The notes beneath the pieces are model-generated. The model saw nothing but the letters and a program-made list of their open reading frames with translations. It had not been told where the DNA came from and searched no databases. The position numbers were made by a program, and so were the translations under genes. Positions 35,821-48,080 of a DNA stretch of 64,000 nucleotides are shown here, piece after piece (position 1 is the first letter of the stretch; each line of letters starts with the position of its first letter). The DNA comes from Lycium barbarum (Eukaryota; Streptophyta; Magnoliopsida; Solanales; Solanaceae): assembly GCF_019175385.1 (NCBI RefSeq), contig NC_083342.1, positions 123,380,376 to 123,444,375 on the forward strand. The letters are read 5' to 3'.

Positions 35821-36689
35821 AGAGAAACTTTGACAAGGGGGTTATAGAAAGGTTATACAGATAACCTTATTAATGGCCGACCTGCTGCCGCAAAGATTTT
35901 AAAAATTCGACCAAAGGGAATGGAAAAGAATTTCATGGATGCGCGGCGCACGAGACGCACATGCATGAGTTATTTTTATTGAATATACTTGAGATCTCTT
36001 GTTAAGAATTGATTTTCGGCCACCAATTTTATTGAGTCACCTTGCCGTTAACTATCTCCATTCAGTCTAACAATAAAATCTATTATGTTTGCTCATCCAG
36101 AATAACTTGAAAAATTAAAAGTGTCTAATAACTAGAGTAAATTTCAAACTGATGTTATGTTACTACACAAACAAGAGTTACATATTAAGTCTGTTTTCGA
36201 ATCTAGTTTATTGTGACAAAAATTTATTTTGTCATCTAAATAAAAACGGACGTGTTCTCTATTTCTGTAGAACTTTCCAGAAACAAAATAGACCATGGTT
36301 AAAATCTTTACAAAATATTATTTAACTGTCACGATGAAAGCATTAAAACAACTTAGCGTGAATAAATTATTCACTGGCATGAATTCTAATGTGAGAGAGA
36401 GAGAGAGTTGTTCTTTCTCAAATTCTGATTGAGAGAGAATTTTTGCTAAAAGAACTGAAGAAGGAACAAAAAAAAAGTTGCAAAAATCATTTACAATTTT
36501 TTGAAGCAAACACCAAGTTTGCAAAATGCGTCAAAAAAAATTATTCCAACTTCAAGCATAATTGTCAACTTAACGAAATTGCTCGAAGTGGGGACATAGT
36601 TATCGCCTAGATGCAGATGGACATGTTCAAAAGATCAGACACAAAGCTTGGTTCACCTGAATATAAATAAACCTATATCAACCACATGT
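35821..36689. other. Intergenic, nothing recognised beyond the local repeat
   Basis: The part to about 36050 belongs to the local duplication. A (GA)n tract lies near 36395-36408. No gene is seen. Confidence 0.4.
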
Positions 36690-36697
36690 GATAAGAT

Positions 36698-39600
36698 TAA
36701 GCCTGTTAACCGGTTTGAATCGGACCGGACCGGTAACCGGTTAACAAAGCGGCCGGTTTCCGGTTCAAAAATCGGAACCGGCCACCGTTCAGGTTTACCG
36801 GTTAAATAACCGAAACCGGACCGGTCCGGTTCAAAGTGGCAAAACCTCTTTTTTTTTTGTTTTTTGTATATTATATATATATTATAGTATTTATTAGTAT
36901 ATTGTAAGTATATTTACATATGTTATATTTATTTATAAGTAAGGTTTATATATTAACTGACTAACAGCAATACAGGCAGCATATACTTATATATTATAAC
37001 TTAAGTTATTTATAGCTTAATTTTTTTCTAAGTTTATAAATTCGTATTTTATAAATTAAGTATATTTATTTATATTATAAGTATATTCTTAGTATAGTTT
37101 AGTTATTTTTTAAGTATATAACTTTCTAGTTTTTAATTTAAGTAGATATATATTATAAGTATATTCTTAGTATATTTTAGGTATATTCCTAACTTACTAT
37201 AAGTAAAAATATGAACACAAGTAAATAGAAGAAAGCTCAATGAGCCATATATTTTATTCATTCTTGGATAACATTTATTTGCAAGATGTAGTTTTTTTTA
37301 ACTTGTAAATAATACATGAGTTGCAAAGAAATAGTAAAATAATAAAATCACTAATTCTCAATCATTTGGTTAATTTTCCCATATCATATTCGGCCATGGA
37401 GATATCTTCAAAGTCTTCCATTTGGTCCGGTCCACTTGCTATCAAATCTTCAATCTCTTCCTCTTCGCCTTCCTCTGCTTCTAAGTTTTGATTGCGTCGC
37501 TCCGATCTAATCCAATCGCGAATGCACACTAGTACTTGCAAGCTAAAGCCGGATAATGAGTGTCTATGATCTCCAATTTGTTGTCTTCCTTGGCTAAATG
37601 CACTCCGAAGCCACGGTTGATACTTGAACCGTAAGGATATCTCGAGTCATTCTTGAGAGTATCAGATGACTTGCCTTGTATTTCTTCTACCATGCTAAGA
37701 CGTCCAACTCATCTAGTTCTTTGATATCCACATTTGGCTGCATCAAATAAAAGTGATATTCATCAAAGTTTGCATTACAAGAAGGAGTTGGATGTGAATG
37801 TAAAACTTTTAAACCCGACAAGTCTTTTTTGCTACTTTGAGAAGTAGTAGGGCGTGAAGCAGCGAGTGTAGCATGTTCTTCCAAATTAGAATAATGAATA
37901 AAAACTTTTCTAAACTCGTCATCAATAGCGAGTTCGGCTTCAGCTAAAGATGGTTGAACTCCCTGTTCAATTTCTGTTCAATTTCTAAAAATGTATAAAT
38001 TTGACCAACCAATGTTTTAGTATAAGACACTTTTAAAAAATGATTTAAAAGAGAACCCAATATAAATAAAGTTGGGATGGGAAAAAAATACTTCTTAAAT
38101 TTTGTTGTCATATCAAAAATAGCTGCTTGATAACCGGGTTTATATTTATACTCTTGTAAAACTCTAGCTATTTCCGCTAAGTAGGCTAAAATTCTGATTA
38201 CCGTGGGATGGAATTGTTTAGAAAAAGCAAGAGTTGCATTATAAAAACTTTCTAAGAGTTCAACACATTCCTTAACATCTTCCCAATCCGTAAAATTTAA
38301 CCAATCATCACTATTAATATTATATTTGTTGTGAACTTGTTGTATGGGAATTCTATACTCATATGGTTGTTGTAGCATAATGTAAGTGGAGTTCCACCTA
38401 ATCTCAATTTCTACTTGAATTTTCCTAAGTCTAAGGTTATTTTCCACACAAGCATTCTTAAAATCTCTAATTCTTCCCCTATTAGCATTACAAAAAAGAA
38501 ACGCAACCGCATCTCTAACTTTTTGAATAGAATCGTCAAAACGCACAAGACCATCTTTAACAATTAAGTTTAAAATGTGACAACTACATCTTACATGAAA
38601 AATATTTCTTAACGGAGGGTTTAGTTCTCTTTTTAAAAGACCAATCGCCTTTGTATTATTAGAAGCATTATCTAAAGCAATACAAAGTGTTTTTCTATAA
38701 ATGTTAAAAAATCTCATAATAGTAGACATTGAATCCACTAAAAACTTTCCATCGTGACCACCTTTTCGTTCATCATATAAAAAAGCTATAATTCTTTTTT
38801 TGCATAACTCAATTGTCATCAACCCAATGACATGTAATAGCAAAAAAATCTAACTTGTTTAGACTAAGTCCCAAATCAGCGGTAAGAGAAACATTACAAT
38901 TTAAAGAATTAAATACATGGCGCAAATAAAATCTATATTTTTTATACAAATCTATAACATCCGCTCTACAAGTACTTCTAGGAATACCCTTAAATAACGG
39001 ATTATAACAACGTTGAATGTAAGTAACAAACCCCAAACCCGAAGGAAAGAAAAATGGTAAACAATCATAAGCTACCATTTTAGCTATTTTTACACGCTCT
39101 TTTTTCTTGTCATACTTAAAATTTTTACCGATTCGTGGGTCTATCGTCATTTGAACCCCCCACATTTGAACCCGCTTGCTCTCCCCAAACATCCATATGT
39201 TTCTTTCTCATATGACCATTTAGTGTACCCGTTCCACCATCCTTACTAGTTTCTTGCTTAAAAGTAAATACTTGTCCACATAGGGTACATTTAGCTGTTT
39301 GGCTTTCCCTATCCTTAGTCATAAATTTCCAAATTTTAGTGGTTGGCTTACGAGTTCTAGGCGGTTTGTCTTGTGTATGTGATTGTGCAGGACATATATC
39401 TCCTATGGGATTTTCGGGGGGTTGTGTTTTATCATCATCATCATCAATTTCATTAAAAGTGTCGGTATAATGTTGTTTCATTGCCTCATGACCTAAAAGT
39501 GGATTATTTCCACCAATATCAATACCTAAATTAGGTGTTTCTTCCACAAATGTTTCCTCATTAGGCTCACGCCTAACAATACCACTACTACCGGCACCAC

Positions 39601-40216
39601 GTCTAAATCTCTTCGCCATTATTAAATAGAATTAATTTAAATCACACTCAAATAAATCACAAGAAAATGAATTGCAACAAATTAAATTGCGTAAATTAAA
39701 TTGCGAAAAATAATGATAGAGTTGGAACGAAGGTACCAAATTGCCGGACTAATTTTCAACAAAATGAAGGCGGCTAGAATTGCAAATCCACCAAAGCTAC
39801 TTCGGATTGTTGCAAAATCACGAACTCCACCAACAATATTATAATTGTAAAATTAATAATTGAAACTATAATAAGACTAAAATGGTGTGGAATAAAATGG
39901 AAATGGAGAGAGATTTATATAGGGATGGGTTAAAGTGTTAAAAAAAAAGTTTGGGGGGCAAAAAATGAGTTGGGGACCGTTTGGCAACGGTCATTTTTGC
40001 AAATGGACCGTTGCCCAACGGTCCATTGGGCTGCCAACAGCTACAATTTAAAAAAAAAAAAAAAAAAAATCCACCGGTTTAACCGGTCCGGTTCCGGTTC
40101 CAAAAAAATTAAAACCGGACCGGTATATAATAAACGGTTAACGGTTTAACCGGTTCCGGTTTTACCGGTCCGGTTACCAGTTTGAACCAGTAAAACCGAA
40201 CCGGTTGACGGGTTTA
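36698..40216 (-). mobile_element. hAT transposon, 3.5 kb, with 8-bp target duplication
   Basis: The element is flanked by gataagat at 36690-36697 and 40217-40224, a perfect 8-bp duplication. The ends are taagcctgttaaccgg and, read inverted from the right, taaacccgtcaaccgg, which match at 13 of 16 bases. Both subterminal regions (36705-36845 and 40070-40205) carry dense accgg/ccggt motifs, probably the transposase-binding sites. The - strand encodes a BED-finger hAT transposase that is now broken. Confidence 0.9.
37362..39619 (-). pseudogene. hAT transposase (BED zinc finger, hATC), disabled
   Basis: The reading starts MAKRFRRGAGSSG at 39619. A BED-type finger follows at about residues 95-145 (CTLCGQVFTFKQ, then GHMRKKH). 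A frameshift in the G6 run at about 39156-39161 separates this from the next part (DPRIGKNFKYDKKKERVKIA). A TGA replaces Trp after HWVDDN near 38810, and an A-run indel follows. The central catalytic region is open for about 290 codons. The frame then continues to LDVLAW at about 37687, where TAG replaces Trp. A further frameshift precedes the hATC dimerisation region with SAFSQGRQQIGDHR and the terminal stop at 37362-37364. At least four lesions make it a pseudogene. Confidence 0.85.
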
Positions 40217-40224
40217 GATAAGAT

Positions 40225-42782
40225 TGAAGAAGCATAATTAATTCTATTGCATTATGGACAAAGCTAACTTAATTCCTACACTTGTCCAAGAATATTTTTA
40301 AGGATATGCTGTACTCTATATACTTGGTGAACTGCTTTCTACTGTGAGAAAATGACCACTAGAAATCTACACTCAAGAACAGTAAAAGCTATCAAAACGT
40401 GTTACAGAACACAACCATTCTATTTTATTTTCCTACATCTTGCTCTTCGATCTTCTTCTATAATTTCAGGAATCAATGTAAGGAAGTAAGTGAACGCTAC
40501 AGGAACAGAAATTTAACTGACAACATAAGATAATTGATTGAAAATTTAGAAGAAACAAATGAAAAGAAGTCCTGAAATTGCATCCCGAGCATCCTGATTT
40601 TGACATTTAAGGTATCTTTCTTAACAAAGTGCTATTCGATATTCCTTTATGCTTGCACAATCAAATATGCTAGAGCATCTTATTCTTTCTGCTTTAACAT
40701 CGGTACCAGGACAATTGGGAAGATAGGATGAAAGACTGAATGCAACTTCTCCAACCCCAAATAACACATAGGGAAGAAGAGAGACTGAAAGCATACTTCT
40801 CTTGAAGAAAATGCGATGATTCAACAGCACCGCATCTTACTAGGAATGTCTTTTCTCAAACTTCAAACACCTTGGAATGGGATGTCTCTTTAATATAACT
40901 CAATGACAATCTGTCACAATGGCTTCATTACGAAGGGTCCTAAGAATGATCTGCAGCTTCTCCGAATACTCAAAAACAACATTGTTCCTCGAATAACATT
41001 ACAAGGGTCACAACAGCTTCATCAAAAGGGTCCTAGAATTCCTGCCCTTAAGAAACTAAGAACCTTAGAAGCCAAAAGAAAGACCTGCATACTGGTGCTT
41101 TCAAACTTCGTCACGACTCATGAGTAGCCACCCTTCAACTAGATGCTAACACGAGCTTACTGCTATTCTTTAAAATATTGATAGCTGAAATGCACAATCC
41201 TTTATTATGAATAGCATAGACAAAAATTGACTCAATCGACATCCCTGTTACAGTTGTTTCCCGTGAGTCCATTAACAGGCTCGCCATAGATATTGTCAAA
41301 TGGTAAGTTGAAACCAGACTTAAGGTATTCCAGAACAATCAGTGACAAAATTGAGGAGTGACAAGATAACATGGACATTTTAATACCAGAATATTTACTG
41401 GCAAACATGTGACAGAAAATAAAAAGACCTCCACAAAGATTAAATTGGCGAAAACATTATATAAATCCCATGGAGACAGAATTAAGGAAATTTGACTGAA
41501 ATGTCAAAATATTATACATCACTACCAATTCCTTCCAGTTAATAACCCACCTGCAACAAATCGGTGTGTCTTCTCCTTTGTCATCTCGATTTTATTTGCT
41601 GTATTTCATAGTACATAATAAGGCAAAGATCATCCTTACAGGCATACCTACGTTTATCTTCTAAGCATTCTTATTTCCGTTATCTCCTACCCATGCCCTC
41701 GCCAAAGTTTGAAGTCGCCATCAATTATGTTATCCATCAATTTTAGAATACTGAATATGGGATTGCCTAAAGTTCTTAATATACCATCACAATACAGTTT
41801 TTGTTTTAAACATATTAAACACGGTATCTCAAATAAGGTCGCAAAGGTCAGTTCAGTAATCAATCATACTTCAAATTTATACTCGATACCAAAACACATT
41901 GAGGAAGGAATGTACAAAGTGTTTCGGACATTTAAGGTCCATCTGTTTTGCCATAAGGCCATGGTGCTCTAATATTGGCTTCACCGTGATACTATTTATA
42001 TCCATCAATGTGTTTTATCAAGTTCAAGAAAGTTCAGTCATTGACATCTTATCAGTACAGACACAAACAAAAGAAGACATAACAGAACAGGAAACTAGCA
42101 GAATTTCTCAAAGGAAAGCTTAACATCAAACTCAATCACATAATTGATTGATATGCAATATTTCCACCTTCATATACAATGTGAACTGTGGCCAGTAGTC
42201 TTTACAAATTATGGCTATAAGAATAGAATGATGAACACAATTGAAGTAAGGTGATCAATGCAAAATCTGATTTATTTGCATAAAGAATTGTTTCATTATA
42301 CCTCGGACTCGAGTTGCCATCTACCACAGAACAATTAGATGGATAGTTCCTCGGGCTTCTCCTCATCATTTTTCAAATTTACATTCAATACGCCCCATTT
42401 TCTGAAAAATGTTCTCCTCCACTTAGGGAAATTCCCCCAAAGTAAAAAATCTTATCCACAAACGTAACTTTCCTTCGGATTTCAATTCCAAATTTCTAAT
42501 AGCTATCCTCTCAATCAGATAGAAATGATTTTCAACTCCACAAAATGAGAATCATACACCAGAAACAATAAACACAAACTTAAAACTACAGAATTATTTC
42601 ATCCCCTCGGAGTTCAAATACAGTGCTAAATCAGGCAAACCAAACCAAGAACTACTAGACCATGATAATAATTCTTGCTTCATTGCACAAACTATTGGCA
42701 TTTTGAAGCCTCAGATTTCTATCACCCAAACTGTAAATTGTATCATCCAGTGATTTCATTTACCATCTTGATTAGAGGAGGG
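40225..42782. other. Intergenic, no gene recognised
   Basis: I see only short frames without domains. Part of the right end is likely the 3' UTR or 3' flank of the - strand gene at 42783-43130. No bounded element was found. Confidence 0.4.
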
Positions 42783-43130
42783 CTAAGACTCTACATCCAA
42801 ATGGGGATTGCATTCTTTAGAATAAAAATCATTCTTTTCAATAAAAACTCTTAACATATCATTAGTAAAATTGGGGCTATTAGGATCACTCGTTTGTGAC
42901 TCACCACCTGAATCAGAAGTAATCGGTCTCTTCAAACACAAATAACACCCTCCTCCTCTTCTCTCCAAATTACCAGAAACCCCTTTTCTTTTCTTCCTAA
43001 AAAACTTTTCTTTAACCTTCCTAAACCGAAAACAAGACACCCTTTTCTCCTTATTCTTCCCAAAATCCTTACTTTGATCATCTTCCTCTTTAGAATCATC
43101 AATCTTCTGATTCTTGGTGGAAGCAGACAT
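42783..43130 (-). CDS. Conserved plant protein of unknown function (115 aa)
   Basis: A single uninterrupted frame from ATG at 43130 to the stop at 42783 encodes 115 aa. The N-terminal half is very basic (FRFRKVKEKFFRKKRKG). A central GGGCYLCLK motif with two Cys follows. The C terminus reads LRVFIEKNDFYSKECNPHLD. I recognise this C-terminal signature from small uncharacterised plant proteins, but I know no function. No signal peptide or membrane segment is visible; the basic region could serve as a nuclear or nucleolar signal (inference). A poly-purine leader precedes the ATG. The + strand open frames nearby are shadows. Confidence 0.7.
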   Translation of the reverse strand: MSASTKNQKIDDSKEEDDQSKDFGKNKEKRVSCFRFRKVKEKFFRKKRKGVSGNLERRGGGCYLCLKRPITSDSGGESQTSDPNSPNFTNDMLRVFIEKNDFYSKECNPHLDVES

Positions 43131-44933
43131 AAAATCAAGAAATTACAGGGGATTGGACCACAAGGATAAATGTAGGGGGACCTCTAGTGTATTTGGATAT
43201 GACGCAAAGCATCTGGTATGTACAGTGGGTGCAGATAGTAGATGACGAAGAGTGAGTACAGGTGAAAGAGAAAAAAAGTGTGTGAGAATTTGATTTGAAT
43301 TTGATTGAATTGATTTCTGATACAAAATACAGGAGGGAGAGAAAAGAGAGGACTCGGGAGTTTTGCAGGATATGGTTATTGACGACAAATTTTTCGGGTT
43401 CTACTCACGGGTAACCCTTTCATTACTTGACAGGTGGACCACACTCATTACGTGTTATATTTTTATTTTTCATTTTATATATTTTCTTGGTAGGTATTTA
43501 TCAATTTTTATTGACGGAGATTGTTTTTATTGATACTACTTGATAGGCTCATAGGAGTTGTTTAAGTTGTGTAGAAGTCATTCATAAATATAGATTGACT
43601 AGCTACACTGGTGCCACACGTTGCTTACACATCTAGGAGATTAGGATTGGTTTATTACGCCTTCATAGTGGAAACAAATAGTTTTACACATTGTACATAC
43701 TCCTAAAGCATACATGAAGTTTCTTTTTGCTTTTTGTTTTTGTTTTTGGGGATTTTGGATACATTATTTCTATATGGTTGACTAAAAATAGATTCGTATA
43801 TGATTTCAATAATTTATAACACGTTTTGGTACTTCAAGATATAAATTAAGTAAAAGAGTATTTCGAAGATACAATACTCTCTAAATAAAATAAGATATTC
43901 ACCTTCTTAGAAAATGAATAAGAACTCGATAGATCATTTATTTCAATTAGGGCTTTTAGTTGATTCACTTAGTGATCATTTACTTTGCGGATTAATCCTA
44001 CAAGTATTTGATAAACAATATTAAAATTGTGTTAATAGAAGTATCCTTATGAGTGTAGAACTGTATAAGGAATTAACTTTATTGATAGTTATCTTTTACG
44101 ATCTTCGTTCATAAAAGAAGAATAGAAAATTAAGAGTACCTTTATGATTTCTATTTTTCATATGGAAAGATTCTTATTTATTAACAAAATATTTATGCCC
44201 ATATATTTCTAAATGAATTCAGAATAATATGTTTTGAGTAAATACGAACTAAATGTAGAATTAATAATAATTAAAATAAAAGCGTAATTTTTGAATCTAA
44301 ATTTCTAAATTTTTTAATTTATTAAGTTGAATATATAACTAGCAAGTCATTTGTGAAAACAATAAAACAAATTTAAACTTATCCATTTTAACGTGCTTGC
44401 TTAGCTTATCACTTTTTGCCTGAAAGTCTAAACAACCTAGGAAAACCGTGTCCTTAGACCTAAAGCAAATTCCACTGAAGTTTTACTAGTATTATTATAG
44501 AACATTTTATTTGATAATAATTGGAGTAATAATTGTTCCAGTTGTTTGAGTTGATTGGACGAGAAATATTCGTTTATTTCTCTCTTGCTTATTTTGTACT
44601 TTTTTACAAAAGAAAATGCGGAATGCAACTTCAATCTTTTTTTCTTTTTTTCTTCCATAATTGACGGGAGGAACACGGGAACAGTTTCTTGCCTTGCACT
44701 TACCTATCGATATCATTCTATCAATTATGAATCCCCCTTATCAAGTGACCAATTTTTAGCCCCAACTGAAAGAATTTTTTAGGACTTTGAAATAAAGTTA
44801 GGGTCGGCTATGGCTATAAATTTTACTTGAAAATAACTGCTGAATTTAACATACAAAATTTTATTTTATTGTATGTTTAACGGTTTTAAAATAAAAATGC
44901 AAAAGTCCTGAGAACGCTATGTATAGTTTTTAA
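43131..44933. other. 5' flank of the 115-aa gene and intergenic DNA
   Basis: The first 250 bp upstream of the ATG are purine-rich on the + strand and probably contain the promoter and leader. The rest is AT-rich. Overlapping frames on both strands at 44437-44782 lack any domain and are not called. Confidence 0.4.
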
Positions 44934-45179
44934 GTTACGTAAGGACGGAGTGCACAAATATCTGCTTTTTGGGTCGTCATTTAACTTATGTCCGCTTTGT
45001 GATTTTTTTTTTTTTGCAAGTCTAGCCGCTTCGAGGCAGTCACGTCTGAAGCATCTTCAGACATTCATGTCTGAAAGTGTGGTCTTGTGAAGGTGAAACA
45101 TCAGACTTTTTCGCCTGATATTTGATATGGCTTGCTAAGGCAAAGTTCAGACATTTTTTACTGAGGTGCATGTAAAAAT

Positions 45180-45562
45180 CTTTTTTTGCGCGGATTGTCC
45201 TTCATTTGGGGCGGTCTTTAATTTTTACCCTTCAAATTGGTGGTCTTTAATTTTTGTCCTTCGCCTCATATCCCGAGTTTCTGGGTTCGAAATCCCAGCA
45301 CAGTAAAAAAAAAAAAAAAAAAAGGAATTTTCGCAAGCAAAATATTTGGATTCAGCAAAACTCTGCCTTAAGGCAGAATTTTACCTTCAAGCCAAAATTT
45401 TGCCTTAAGGCAGAGTTTTGAAGCCTTGCGAATCCAAACTCTATCTTGCGAATTTTTTTAAAATTTTTGACAGAGTGGGGTTCGAACTCGAAACTAAGAG
45501 ATTTTTAGTGAATGGCAAAAATTAAAGACCACCCCCAGCGAAGGGCAATCCTGCAAATTGCT
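45180..45562. mobile_element. MITE family A, copy 3, nested
   Basis: The left end reads ttttttgcgcggattgtcct followed by tcatttggggcggtcttt. The right end reads aaagaccacccccagcgaag and then ggcaatcctgcaaattg. It is the same family as the copies at 12620 and 16849. A poly(A) tract of about 20 lies near 45303. The interior repeats gcagaattttaccttcaa in both orientations. Confidence 0.65.
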
Positions 45563-45948
45563 CTGTAAAAATTGGTTACAATTCAATTATGTTTGTCCGA
45601 ATCTTCTTTATCAATTTTTTTTTCGTGTATGTCACCTCAGTCATAAATGATCGAAATACATGTAAAAACGAGCCGACATTTCAGACATATGCGACTGAAC
45701 AAAAAATTAATAATTTGTCTTTGAAATTCCAATAATCCAACACATGATTCAACACCAAATCTACTCTAAAGAAGCTCAAATTTAAAACATAAATTCCCTA
45801 TATCATAAACAACAAACCTCAATCATCAATTTGTCAATACACAACAAATCTAAGAAACTCATTTAACACCCTTTTAATTTTTTCATGCCTGCACTTCAGT
45901 CATGCATGGACTACTTGTAAAAATTACCTAAAATTCTAGACAAGTGTG

Positions 45949-46221
45949 ACCAAAGGCGAATCTAAGATTTCTGGAACATGGGTTCACCGCAAAAAAAAAA
46001 AAAAAAAAAAAGAGGAAAAAACGTATTAAGTGGGGCTTGATCCCTAGACTTCTAAGTATATAACTTAATCTTCAACCCAGTACACCATTTAGCTTTTTAA
46101 TAACATGTGTTCCAGTAGATAATATTATACGAATTTTAGAAAATATATACATAAAATACACAATTTTACAACGAGATCATGTGTTCACGTGCTTCATTTT
46201 TTACACCTAAAATCACCCCTG
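45949..46221. mobile_element. hAT-type MITE, inverted relative of 9537-9799, nested
   Basis: The left end reads accaaaggcgaatctaag and the right end cacctaaaatcacccctgcg. Shared interior phrases with the copy at 9537 (in reverse) include the stretch around gaacacatg/catgtgttc and cttctaagtatataact. It is noncoding and interrupted by a poly(A) run near 45987. Confidence 0.5.
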
Positions 46222-46392
46222 CGTGCGACTGAGCTAGAAGAGGGGAGAAGAAGCAGTCACTAATGTCTGAAAGTTATCTAAAAATTGGATATTCGTGCAA
46301 AAAAAAAAAAAAAAAAAAAAACTTAAGACGGATACTACTTAAATGGGGAGGACCAAAATAGAGCGCATGGTAAAAATATTGCGTTACGTAAG

Positions 46393-47684
46393 TGGTCAAA
46401 ATTTACAAATGTCATGTTTCATACACCTAATAAGATAATGAATGTAATTGATACTTATTTAGGATTAAATTTAGAACATAGCGTGAAAATTAAGTCGGTC
46501 TTTTTCTCAATAATTCAAAAATATGTTTTGTGACAAATAAATAACTTTTTTGTTCCAATATATTGATTATTTTTTTAAAAAAAATCCAGCACTTTTAACT
46601 ATATCTCATAATGAAATTCAAGGACAATAAAACTCAAACCAACCCTATTCTCAAATCTAAACGCTATTACAACGATAAAGGGATTGTTTCGTTGAATTAG
46701 AATATTGGGAACATTGATTTACTTTCACTGGTTCAAATTGTACTGTTATGTTTTACAGGAATTAAGTTCTAATAAATTTTACATGAAATAGGAGCTTGGA
46801 GTAAAGTGAAAATAAACACATCTAAAATTTTAATAGAAATTTGTTTCGATGGTACAAAGATGACGAAAAAAACTATCATATTAACTCGCAAGTATTTTCT
46901 CTGTTAGATTCTTTAAGATGTTATTTTTCTACAAAATTAAAATTCGATGAAACGTAACTTCTGAAAGATATACTTCACCGTTTTCTCATGGAAAAAAATC
47001 ACTTGCATCCAATAGTTAATAAATTCACATTTTGTACTTTTCACAAATACTTTTATCACTTAATTAAAGTTGATCAATATTTATTTTTATTTTGTTATTT
47101 CTAAGTTGATAAATTATTATGGCTTAATATAAATTGCAAGTACGAAAGAGTTACTTATTTGATTCAACAACTACTATTTCTACAACGGAGGTCCTTCTCC
47201 TCCTTTATGTTGGGTCCCTGGGAAAGCAGCGACCCGTCTAGAAATTCCAAAAGAAGAAAGAAATAAGAGAGCAATTGGGAATATGTTTGGGAGGTATGGC
47301 TCCATATACCACCAAAACATGTGGTGCTGGATGAAGCTGCTCGGGTTCAAGTCTTGGGTATGAAAAAAATCTTTGACAGAGAGTGCTTCCTTGGGAACCC
47401 TACACGGCTAGAATTTGAATATAGTTGGGCTTCGATACAGGTACCAAATACCGGGTCGGGAAAAAAAGGTATGGGCCCACGTGGGTTCGAAAGTGGACCC
47501 TTGCCAACTCAGTTGAATAGCTGGGTCGGCTGATGATTGCTGGACCATATTTTTATACCTACAAATGTGAAAATGATTGGCGAGGCTACTTAACGAGTTG
47601 GGCTTAACTTTAGTTTTAGTTTGGGTTTTTGGTATGAGATAAGGCTGTAGGGCTGAAAAGCTTACTCTCATGTTCGATCAAAAG
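46393..47684. other. Intergenic, nothing recognised
   Basis: Only short frames are seen. A GC-richer patch at 47200-47560 has frames on both strands without domains, and I do not call a gene there. Confidence 0.4.
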
Positions 47685-48080
47685 GATTAATTGCATTGCA
47701 TAGCCCTTTTTTATGGGGTTAATTTACAAGAATAGGCTTGGAAGCAGAGACAGATCTAGGATTTAAATTCTATAGGTTCAATCCTAAATTTTTTAGTATT
47801 GAACGCATTATATTTTTAAAGTTATGGATTGATATCTACTATATATTACAATTTTAGTTATTTTTACACATAAATTTTCAATTGAACTCCCATTTATAAG
47901 ACTGGATACACCCCTTCTTGGAAGTAGGTAATCTTGAACTCTTACCTTATAGGCAAAATTAGAAATTTTTCCCCTTGATCAAATTTTTAACTTTTGACCT
48001 TAAAGTTTGCTTATAAGGCAAACAAAGGTCAAAAGTTTAAGGCCACCTATTTTCAAGGTTATTGGGTGTAATTTCCCCTT
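47685..48080. repeat. MITE-like remnants with a strong hairpin
   Basis: At 47746-47920 a hAT-type MITE remnant begins agacagatctaggattt. At about 47988-48036 a hairpin pairs aacttttgacctt with aaggtcaaaagtt and gtttgc with gcaaac around a short loop. The phrase ggttattgggtgtaatttcc near 48055 also occurs near 350. Boundaries are uncertain. Confidence 0.4.

Larger units (their letters stand above)
44944..46382. mobile_element. Probable mutator-like non-autonomous element with nested MITEs
   Basis: A 10-bp direct repeat, gttacgtaag, lies at 44934-44943 and 46383-46392, fitting a 9-10-bp target duplication. The ends are diverged inverted repeats: gacggagtgcacaaat at the left, and ttttaccatgcgctctat with ccatttaagta when the right end is read inverted. 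The outer arms contain tcagacat/atgtctgaa palindromes. Inside sit a family A MITE (45180-45562) and a hAT-type MITE (45949-46221). No transposase frame is present. Confidence 0.5.

Noticed and set aside
47321..47671. Opposing open frames in a GC-richer patch
   Set aside because: Both strands are open over the same stretch without domains or splice structure, so a gene cannot be supported.
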